From contig OX031059.1 of the NCBI GenBank assembly GCA_943736015.1, positions 51,533,159-51,597,158 of the forward strand: a DNA stretch of 64,000 bases, read 5' to 3'. Each line of letters starts with the position of its first letter. The first letter of the stretch is position 1. Under the pieces are notes generated by a model, which was not told where the DNA came from, did no database searches, and saw only the letters and a program-made list of their open reading frames with translations. Shown here piece after piece: positions 20,379-32,300 of the stretch. The stretch is from Tridacna crocea (lineage: Eukaryota > Mollusca > Bivalvia > Cardiida > Cardiidae). The position numbers and the translations under genes were made by a program.

Positions 20379-23300
20379 TCAAACCACAACAGCAATTCCT
20401 TCACACCGACTAGATAGCATGGTGCCTACTTCAAACCACATGTCCTTCACCGGGTCGTAGCATTCCATTGAGTCTAGAGTAGTGGGTGCCGTGAACTCGT
20501 CTGTATAATTCCTTCCACCCATTACATATAACATGTTATTTACAACAACTACTGATGCTGCTGCTCTGCCAACTGACATTGGGGAAACTTCTACCCAGAA
20601 CCCCTGAAATAGTGGATTTGACATGTACAGTACTTTCTCTTCATTATTTAACCCTTTCTCAAAAAATCCCTGTTTTTTACGGGTCTGGAATAGTAGCCTT
20701 TTAAAAACATTGTGGGAAAAGGAGAAAATGCTGGTAACCAGCATTTTCTCCTTTTCCCACAATGTTTTCTACCCTATCATAGACAGAAATAATCTTTTCA
20801 GCAAGAGTGAAATGTTGTCTGCAAATGCTTTCAATTTGGTCTAGTCCAGAAGTTTGTCGCTTGGGAAAGTGTTAATTTCCTCTTGCTGATAACTTTCTTT
20901 CCTGTCTTGTAGCAATCAACTTCTAAACTGTGGAAATAGAAGGAATTGTCTGAAACATACATAGTTTTCAAACATGAAACCTTAACCTTTTTCACACAAT
21001 TCTGACTTTTAACAAGGCTGATGAAGAAGTCTTTCGACTGACAGAAAAGAATACAATAAAAGAAACAAGCAATTTTTTTCTTTTTCCCTTTTATATCCTT
21101 TTGCAGACAAATCAATTCTTTTAGTCATATATAATTTACAAAAGCTTTCAATTTCAACTAGTTAAGAATTTGTCTTTTGGTAAAAACTAACACATAATGA
21201 TGCGGCATACATGTATTTTAACAAGTACAGTGAAAAGCTGTTTTGCAGCAAAATAAACTAGAACTGTCACTGAATGTGACTTAACTCTTTACCAGACGAC
21301 AAAATTTTGGACAAGTCCAAATTGAAAGCATTTGCAGACGACAAAATAAATGTGAATCAAAAATTGAAATTTTATATGGAAAGCGTAGAAAACATTGTGA
21401 GAAAAGGAGAAAATGCTGGTTACCAGCATTTTCTCCTTTTCCCACAGTGTTTTCAAAGGCTTTCTTTTTCAGGGTCGTTAAAGGTCGGGATTGTGTGGTA
21501 AAGGGTTAATACCCCCGCCAACGCTTTGACAGAAACAAGCAATTACTTAGTCTAGTATTTTGTACACAGATGGACACACGGATGGACACACAGAGAGACA
21601 CATGGACAGACACACGGAGAGACAGGCTGATTCCAGTATTCATTTTGCGGAGGTATAAAAACAAACAGTTTGAATAGATCTAAAAGCAGACTGCTTATAT
21701 TCTGTGCACCCTGAACTGAAATCTACACTATGCTGTCAAGAGGCTATTATGTTAAAACAGGACACAGGAATTCTACATCTCTTTAAAATTGCACACAAAC
21801 TTGTAGTTGCTATATGAGCAAAGTTTATTTCTCCCTTGCAATTTTTTGGCATTTTTTAATATTCATGTTCATAATAAATGCTCAGAATCAGCATATACAG
21901 TGATTTGAAAACTGTTACATTAATTATCACCTTCACAAAAACAAGATATACCACGAATTTGCAAGAAGAAAGGATCAATTAATTTTCAAAAAGTTTATCT
22001 ATAAGAAAAGAATAAAAATCCATCAAGTACATCATCATCAATAGGTGACAAAACCGTGGATCATGAAAAGTTAGCAGTGTTAAATGAAATTGTTACCTCA
22101 TTTTTGTCCTAGAAGGCATATCAGAAGAAAACAGACACATGAAAAAAAATGTTATTATCAGGCACTAATCGATCGTTCAACAATTTTTTTGTTCAGTAGA
22201 TCTATGATAATAAAAAAACATACAAGTTTAAAAAAAAAAAAAAGAAAAATGGTTCTTGGAAGGTTGGGAAATAGTGCAGGAAAAGGAGAAAATTCTGGTT
22301 TTCTCCTCACAATGTTTTCAAAAGTTTTCTTCATTTCAGTCTTCATTACATCCAGGTGAAACATTTGTAGGTTAAGGAAATGTCTTCCTTTAATTCTTTA
22401 CCAGACAACAAAATTTTAGCGCTTTTTAAATTGAAAGCATTTGCAGACGACAATTTTAATATGTGCAAATGGTGCAAATGTTTATAAATAAGGTAAAAAC
22501 ACTGTGGAAAAGGAGAAAATGCTGGTTACCAGCATTTCTCCTTTTCCCACAATGTTTTCAAAATGCTTGTATCCAAGGGTCATCAAAAGTTGTCATTGTG
22601 TGGTTAAGGGTTTATATGGAAAACATTATGTGAACTGGGACAATTACTTGAGACAAACAATTTCCTCATTTTCCCATATCACTTTCTGAAAGTTTTGCTG
22701 CAGGAACTCGAAAAGCTCAGATTTGGATGGTAATCTGTTAATCAATAAACCCAACAGGCGTTGTCATTCTAGAAATAAGACCCAAACATTACAACTTAAT
22801 GGCTGCTTTTATCCAGAGTGTCTCATCAAACCTGACAGTATAGATCAAAGATCTTTAGGTTTTGTGCAGTATTAAAAGCTTATGGTATAATCTTGATCTA
22901 CACTTGCCACACAAGTAAATTCACTTTTCCCCACATTTTTTAAAAATAAGCAGGCAAAGCCCCCACTGAAAAATCAATGAATTGACTTCTATTTGATTTT
23001 CTAATATAGCTGTTCTCTGCTGCCAATTTTGTTACAGGAGTTTATTAATTAACTTTTTACTCAGTGCACAATTCCAAATTTTACCAACCTTGACCAGGGA
23101 TGGCTTTTAAAACATTTCAGCATTTTCCCCTTTTCCCTCAATGTTTTCCTACCTAATCACAAACCATCATTTGGGACAAGTACCACCATTTGTAAAACAT
23201 ATGAATTGTGGCCTGTAAATATTTTCAACATGGATGAGCCCAGTTTTACCATGCCATCTTAAATTTTACATATGACCAGCATTATCTCTTTTTCCCACAA

Positions 23301-26300
23301 TGTTTTCTACCATTTTAAAGACAAATTCCATGATTTGAGCCACATAAAATTTGTCAACTGCAAAATGCCGTAAATAAATTCAAGTACACAATTTTACTAT
23401 GTGGAAAAAAGTTAGCAATTACCTTGCTAAAGGACAGTTTCTCCACTGACTTGAGAGCACCATCTGTTTCATTCCATCCCCCTACAGCATACAGACAATC
23501 ATCCAGTACCGCCACAGCTGTATAGGACCTCTTCACATTCATGTCCGCCAAGTTTGTCCATTCTTTTGTAACAGGATTGAAACTCTCAACACTTGTCAAC
23601 TCTTCACTGAGGTCATTACTACCACCAACCAAATACATCAAACCTATAATGCAGTTTTACTTTAAATCATAATCAAATGACAAAAAATTTACTCTTGTTT
23701 GAATGTTCAAAATGAAAGCCTAAAAAGACAATTTGAATCAAGCTAAAATGTTAGAGTTTTTCTTACAGGAGTAGAAAACATTGTGGAATAGGACAAAATG
23801 CTGGTCACCTGCATTTTCTCCTTTTTCAACAGTGTCTTAACCCTTTACTCCATAGATACTCATTTTGACGTATCAACAACAGACAGCTTTTGAAAACATA
23901 GTGGGAAAAGGAGAAATTGCTCATAATGTTTTCCACTCAATCAGATATTTGTATCCTCATTTGTCCATATTTTTGACATCGTATCTTTATTTGCTGCTGA
24001 AATGGAAGAGCCTCAATTTGGCACATCAGGTAAAGGGTTAAATGAGTTTATTTTTCAGGGTCTTTAACTTTTTACCAAACGACAAAATTGTAGACCAGTC
24101 TGAATTGAAAGCATTTGAAGACAAAAAAAATTGAAGTTTGTCTTGGGTGAGTAGAAAACATTGTAGGAAAAGAAGAACAGATGGTTAACAATGTTTTCAA
24201 AAGGCTTCTTTCTCAGAGTCGTTAAAAGTTGGGGTTGTGTGGTGCAGAGTTAAAGCCCACGATTGTTTTGTAAAGGATTAATAAAAGCCATTATTGAAAT
24301 TTGTTTTGGGTAGGGTAAGAAACATTGTTGAATATGGAGAAAATGTTGGTTACCAGCATTTAGTCCTTTCTCAACATTGTTTCCCAAAGGCCTTTCCACC
24401 AAATCATTAAAAGCTGTGATTTGTGTTGTAATAAGTGATATGTCTACCTGGACTTACAGCCTGTGGTAAAATTGGGTACTCAAACAAACACTAATATCCA
24501 TATATATAATGTTTGCTTGGTTATGTAATATCATTTTCAATAATGTTGTAGTTATGTACAAGCATCCTGTGCCTCTACCCATGCATTCATGGTGCTTTTT
24601 CAACTTGCATCATACAAACAACATTCTTTGGAAGCCATTGGCTACTTTTCCTAACTCAAAGCCTGGTCAATGTTCAGCTTTGAGAGAAGGATGAACCCTG
24701 TCGTGACTCTAATCAATCCTTGTAAAGAAATATTGTCATAACTAAATCCACATAGAAAAATTCTAGTATGTGATGGCACTCTGGCAAAAGGAAGTCTAGT
24801 GTGTCTTGCATTAGACCAAGGATGTCATCAGAATAATTATGATTGACTCTCGCTCCAGCAACAAGGGGCTTAATGCATCTCCATGATCCATGGTACCAAG
24901 CAAGCCTTCACCTACTAATGGATCCATTACAGCTACATTTTTAACTCATTACCACACAGTCCTTACTTTTGACGCCCCTGAGAAAGAAGCCTTTTAGAAA
25001 ACATTGTGGGAAAAGGAGAAAATGCTGGTAACCAGTATTTTCTCCTTTTTCCACAATGTTTTCTACCCTTTACAAAACAAATTTTAAATTTTCAGTCACT
25101 TTTATTTAGTCGTCTGCAAATGCTTTCAATTTGGACCAATCTAAAATATTGTCGTTTGGTAAAGCGTTAAACAGCCAACTTAATCATAGGGTAGACTGTT
25201 CCTTCGATATACAGAAACTGTTCCTTGGATATACAGAATATACCAATAACAAAAAAAGACAACACAGACTGCGCAGGCTGACCTGGGTTGATACTTTTTG
25301 CAGATGCATTAAGCCTTCTTTTCACAGAGTATGGCTCAATTATCATTATCTATAAAATCCATTTTGTCAAACAAAAGAGTGAATTATGAGGTTGACTGTC
25401 CTTAGATATGCACAAAATTTATATTACAAAACAGCCTCAACCAAGGTCAGCCTCGAGGACAGTACTGGCTGACATAATTATACATACATGTACTTATTGC
25501 ATTAGTTGGTTGTATTTGGGTTTAACACCACTTTAACAGCTAAGGTCATATCATGGCGGTTGGTGACGCACATGTGTTTCCTGGCTTTCTTACACCAGTA
25601 CTAACACAACTCTCTTTCCAAAGCCACTGACTATTTTTCTCACATGCTTCAGCAGAGGTGAGAGGTGAAAATACGCCAGACAGAAAGTTTGCCTCAACCG
25701 GGTATCAAACTCACAACCACAAGGTTATAAGTCCGACCTGCTCACTACCGAGCCACCCAAGAGGGCGTGCTAATTGCAGATGCATATACTTCTACTACAT
25801 GACAAAATTTTAGACCTGTCCAAATTGAAAGCATTTGCAGTCAATAATTTCGATGCAGCTAAAATGATATAATTTTATTTTTTTTTGTAAAGCAGAAAAC
25901 ACTGTGGGAAAAGGAGAAAATGCTGGTTACCAGCATTTTCTCCTTTTCTCACAATGTTTTCAAACGGGCTTCTACCTCAAGGTCATTTAAAGTCGGCATT
26001 GTGTGGTAGAAGGTTTCAGAGGACTGACATGTACAGAAAATATATTACCTTTATCTGCTGTAACACCCATCCAACATCGTAATTTTCTACAATGTCCCAC
26101 AATGGACCATTTCTGTGTTTCTGGATCATACTTTTCTACAGTGCTTCCCATTTCTGAACCAATCCAGCCACCAACTGCATACAGACAGTTGTCTATTGTA
26201 CACACACCCAAACCACATCTACAGGTCATGAAAAGAGAAAATACATGTACATGTATGTATATTGTATTACAATAATTAATTACAATATTCTGTAAATAAT

Positions 26301-29300
26301 TCTTGAATCTTTAAATGGTAGTCTTTACAAGTACAGTAACTGTTGTTCTTATCTTCTGACACCTTCATTTTAAAGAGTTCAAAATCTACAGTTACACTCA
26401 GACATCTGACAAGAAATTTCATTAACCCTTTACCAAACAATCCCTGTAGGGAGGAAAGGCTTTTGAAAACATTATGAGAAAAGGAGAAAATGTGGGTAGC
26501 CAGCATTTTTGCCACTTCCCACAATGTTTTCTACCGTATGAAAGACAGAAATCGTCATCTGAGCTTATATATCCCCTCGATATGTGTACATGTAAATAGA
26601 AATATAAGTTTTGAAAAGATACAGTGTAAACCCCTTATCACACAATTCATTTTTGCATTCCCTTCAAAAGAAGGCTTTAGTAGAAATAAGGCCAAGAGAT
26701 GTTTCATTGCTTAACCCTTTACCAAACAATCCCTGATTTTTATGAACCTCAGATAGAAGCCTTTTGAAAACATTGTTGGAAAAGGAGAAAATGCTGGTAT
26801 CCAGTATTTTCTCCTTTTCCCACGATGTTTTCTACCCTGCTGGAAACAAATTTCAATTTTGGAGTTACATTTATTTTGTTGTCTACAAGTGCTTTCAATT
26901 TTTGTTGTTTGGTAAAGGGTTAGGTTAAACAATGGTTAGTTTGGTCACTAAAATTACTTCTTCACGGTATCTTACCTAGGTGTAGTAAGGCCTTGAAGAC
27001 TTTTCCATTCATAGGTCTCTGGATCGTATGTTTCTACAGAGTCCAATATCAACATGTCATTTTCCCCACCCACCACACACACCTGCCCATTGACAACACC
27101 TGCACCTAAAGCGCTTCTTTGAAACTGTAAACTTGGAGAGCTATGCCATGTATTGTAGAATGTATCATATTTTTCTACCGTATTTAATGTTCTTGCATCA
27201 CTCCAACGTCCACCTTTAGGCCGAGTAAATCCACCACAGATATATATAGATTTTCTTGCACATTGTCTTGGTACAAGTAAATGATGTTTTATAGTTGTGG
27301 TTTTAAATCTCTTGTCAAATAAGCCTGTGAGCTTTTTGTCAGTACGAAAATCACTGAGAATCTTTTTTAATGCCACTTGAATGCTGATATCTGTGTCACT
27401 GAGCAAGGTCACATATTTGTCCATTTGTGTCTCTGGAATGATGGGAAATCTGATAGGGCTCATCACATCAAAAATGTACTTTCTTCTGTCCTGTACGTTG
27501 TAAAGTATCCAGCCCATTGCAGCTGAAACAAAAAGATGAAGTATTCACCCTTTACCACAAAATCCTGTATTTTAATGACTCCAAGTGAGCAGCCATTTAA
27601 AAACATTGTGGGGAAAAGGAGAAAATGCTGGTTACCAGCATTTTCTCCTATTCTCACAATGTTTCATATTCTTTCAAGGGGGAATCACATCATTTTAGCA
27701 ACATGTAATTTGTTGCTTCATTCTGCATTCAAAAACTTATATTGTAACTGGAATTAAAAGCTTGCAGGGAGATCAAGTATGAAAATCTTTTCACTGTCAA
27801 ACAATTATAAGCCTTTACCTGGGGCTGTAGGTACAAGGGCAGAATGCAAAGGGTTTTTGAAAATTTACCTATGAGGGATAGTCAGAGAATAGCATGTCTT
27901 ACAACATCCCTGTCATGACCTACACACATTATACACTGGCAAAAACTGCATTTTATATTTTCTTTCGTTCCACTCAGACAAATATAAAACATTTATGTTC
28001 TATTGCATGGACTTATTACAGAATGATAAACAACAGAAGCTGGTAATAGGAGTAGCGGCATAGACTACACATTGTATTCCAGAGGTTTGCATATTTCAAC
28101 CTCTTATCATTCATTCTACTTACCATTAGCTTAACATGAACATAACATTTGACAAGCATGAATAGCTATACAGAACTATATACAATAGTAATGTTAATTC
28201 CCTTAGAAATGGGTGGATAGATGGGTTATAATGCAATTGTGAATAGTGTGTAGTCTAGTGTAGTCTAGTGAATAGTGTGTAGTCTAGTGTAGTCTAGTGA
28301 ATAGTGTGTAGTCAATGACCAGAATAGAGCCACACTCTCTATTTATACTACAACGAGAAGGGCCTGTGCGAAACATACATTTAACAGAGTATAATAATTG
28401 ACAAAGCACCCAAATAAATATATTTATTATCTATAAATAAGTCAGTCTGTTTTGATTAACCCTTTACCAAGTAATGCTAAGTATTAACGAACCTTCAGAC
28501 AGACGTTTTTGAAAATATTGTTGGAGAAGGAGAATATGCCAGTGATTAGCATTTTCTCTTTTTTATTTTTCCTCAATGTTTTCCACTCTATAACAGACAA
28601 ATGTCTTACTCTGAGTCACATTTATCTTTTCATCCACAAATCCTTTTAACTTGGACATGATTTCTAAAACAGAGCATAAAGCATGAGTACTTCCTAACCA
28701 CCCCTATTTTGCTGATGGAAAATAGAGCACAGTACCTTTAAACACCTGATATTCATTCTCAACATGTAGACATTCACTGTTAAGAAAATGGATAAGTGTG
28801 TCCTTCGAAATATTGAGAAATTCCTCCTCAGTTGCAACCTTCAAGAAGTGTTTAAAGATGTAAATCTCTGCTTCTCTTTTTAGCATGTGGCAAGCAATAG
28901 CCTCCGCAAACAGATATATACCTAAATATTAGATGTCAAACAATGATGATTTAATTCATGATGCATTGAAATGAATTTGCAGGAGCCAATTTTGAATGTC
29001 AATTTTACAAAAAATACCATACATTAAGTCTTAATACATGTAAGATAGTACAGTTGAATACATTGTGGCAAAACAGTAATTGCTGGTACTGAGCAAGTTC
29101 TTTTGTCTCCAGTTTTCATATGCGGTCTGCTGCAGCAACAAAAATGTGTGCAGAAGGTCCAGTAATTTTTCCACTTTTTACCAAACAAAACTGCAATTTC
29201 CATTGTCCAACAATGTTTTCTGTCCTGGCAATTAAAGCTCCAGTTAGATCCACCACATTTACTTTGGCTTCTGGAAGTGTTTCAAAATGGACCAATTTGA

Positions 29301-32300
29301 AATTTTCTCATTTCATAAAGAGATTTATATATATAAAGTAATAAATCGAAAGAGGAAGAATTTCTAATGGATATGATAACATTCTATACTCTTTATTGTC
29401 TCCAGTGATATGTATTTTCACTTAGGCTCACTTTAACCCTTTCCCAAACAATCCCTGGTTTTTACGGGTCTGGAATAGTAGCCTTTTGAAAACATTGTGG
29501 GAAAAGGAGAAAATGCTGGTTACCAGCATTTTCTCCTTTTCCCACAATGTTTTCTACCCATCATAGACACAAATCATCTTTTCAGCAAGAGTTGAATTGT
29601 CATCTGCAAATGCTTTCAATTTGGTCTAGTCCAAAAGTTTGTCGTTTGGGAAAGGGTTAAATCAAATTAACTCTTTATCATACAATCCAGTATTTGTACA
29701 ACTCTGAGAAAGAAGTCTAGTTAGCAAGCTTTACATACTTTTTCCACAATGAATTCTACCATTTCTAGATGAAATTAATTCATTTGACCAAAATGAATCA
29801 ATCATCTGCAAATATATTCAACATGGACTTGACTAAAATTTTACAGTTTCATAAATCCTTTAACCCTTTACCTCATAAGGCATTTCTATGGTATCTCTAA
29901 TTGACCCTAAATAACAGCAAGGATGAAGCCATTTTTTATGTGTATATGACACCTTTTGATAGCATAGAAAACATTGTGACAAAAGATGAAATTGCTCGTG
30001 ACGAGCAATGTCACCTTTTGCCACAATGTTTTCCAAAGGCACCTACAAGCAATGCATAGAAATGAGTATCTATGGAGTAAGGGGGTTAAAAGATGTAGAC
30101 TTGTATACCAATAAAAAAAACAGAAGTGCATACGGATCAGCCTGCTTTTCTTCAATGTTGATTTTTTCATCACTTCACCTATGAATCCCATCAGCTGAGC
30201 CACATTGAACTCTTTATGATACAATAATATTTCAGCATTTTCCAATTTGACAGAAACAATTGCATACAATATTTCAAACATGGTTCATAGAATTAAATCA
30301 ATTTCAATTTTTGGTATTTCAGAAAACACTGTGGGAAAAGGGGAAAATGTGGGTTACCAGCATTAATATTTTTTTGGTTTCAAAAACTTTCCTCCCTATG
30401 GACTGGTAAAACTCAGAGTTGTTTAGTAAAGGGTTAACTCTTTATCACACAGTCCCAACTTTTAATGACCCTGAAGAAGGAGGCTTTTGAAAGCATTATG
30501 GTGACCAGCATTTTCTCTTTTTCCCACAATGCTTTCTACCCTCCTGTAAACAAACTTCAATGACTGAATCAAGTTTATTTTGTGATCTGCAAATGCCTTC
30601 AATTTGGACAAGTTTGAAATTTTGTTGTTTGGTAAAGAGTTAATTATAATCTACAAAATTAATGCTTTCAATCAGACACTCCTAAAACACGGTCATCAAA
30701 TAAAGTTCAGAAAGACAACAACCAAATACCTGTGCAGTTTTCTGGCTGTAATCTTTCCTTTAGGAAGTTACAGCAGGCTGTCACTATCTCGGTCACAGAG
30801 AACATGTCCGCCGCTGTCAACAAGTCTTCACAGTTACTGTCTGTTACTTCTACCTCTCCTGTAAACGTATAAAAAAAGTTACCTATGGTAAATACAATGA
30901 GAATGTCTTAGACAACAAATCATGCTACCATAAAATCCAGGCAGAAATATATCAGCAACAAAATTATTATAACAATTAATTAAACCCCTTTTCAGAGTGT
31001 ATGCATCACTTGCCTGAGTATAAGAAATCCAATATGATGGAAAATGTGTCTGATGACACTCCACCAATGTGTACAATATCCTTGTCATGTTCACACATCC
31101 CACTGATAAACATAGCATGGAAATATGGGCTACCTGCCATTAGTACAATCTGAAAAACAGAAAGTAAATGCGCAGATATGCAGTGGCACATAATATTTGA
31201 ATCCTAAAAGCACCATGTGAATTTCTTCAATAGAGCCTATGAGGGTATTCAGTGGTTATAATGTTGACTGAATTCTAATCAGTATCCAATACATAGGTTT
31301 TTGCAAAGGACACAGATGCGGTCACCCTATGAATGAGAAAATATTGCTTAACCCTTTACAAACGAATCCTGTATCAATGAAACTGAGAAAGCAGAAAATG
31401 GTGAGGGAGATGCCAAAAAGCTACAAAACAATATTCCTTCTTTTCCTACAAGTGTTTCAACCTTAACCCTTTACCAAACAACAAACCTTGTCTAAACTGG
31501 AAACATCTGCAGATGAAATATCAAATGCAGCTCAAACTAGAGCTATCACTAAACATGATTATCCCAACCCCCCCTCCCCCACCAGCTCCTTGTCACAAAA
31601 ACAGGTCTTTGTCATAGACTGCAGAATGTTTTAGTACAAATGAGTCAATGACTGCTATATGCTTAAAGACAACTTTATCTGACAACTACACATGTGTTAT
31701 ACTTATGCACATACCTTATGACAGCCAAACTGTTTACTTTCCACTTCTAGTTGAACATCACAAAACGCATTTTCAAATCGTAGTTCATGAATTGTTTTAA
31801 AGAAGGACTTGGGATATTCTGCTGAAACATACCTACAATTAAGAAATAATGATTTGGATTATTCTATTAAAACATAGGTTAACCCTTTACTCCATAGATA
31901 CTCATTTCTACGCATTGCATGTCGGAGCCTTTGGGAAACACTGTGGCAAAAGGTGAAATTGCTCCTGACGAGCAATTTCACCTTTTGTCACAGTGTTTTC
32001 TATGCTACCAAAAGGTGTAATATACACATAAGAAACAGCTTCATCCTTGCTGTTATTTAGTGTCCATTAGAGATAGCATAGAATTGCTTTATGGGGTAAA
32101 GGGTTAAGGGAGACCACTGATTCATGCGCAGCTTCGTCCCAAGTTAAATACAATACATGACCACTGCATTGAAGAGATATCTCTTTGGCGCAGTGGTTAT
32201 GGTATTGCTCTTTTAAGCCTCAAAAAAAGAGTATATTTGCTCATCATCGGTTTGAATCCCGCCAGAGACGGTTTGTATTTCAGCTATGCAATTGTTCATT

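Noticed and set aside
28240-28313. Regular short repeats resembling a CRISPR array
   Set aside because: Only 2.4 units of ~30 bp without unique spacers, in a eukaryotic context; an ordinary tandem repeat.
29050-29330. Possible degraded MITE (TTGTGGCAAAACAGTAATTG, GGACCAATTTG)
   Set aside because: Order of the matching words is suggestive but similarity is too weak for an entry.
29907-30281. 124-codon minus frame between the Kelch BTB and BACK exons (contains NVAQLMGFIGEVMKKS)
   Set aside because: Exon 30730 joins exon 28921 in phase (ENCTG-IYLFAEA) without it, and its second half is a type 3 MITE. An alternative exon cannot be excluded.
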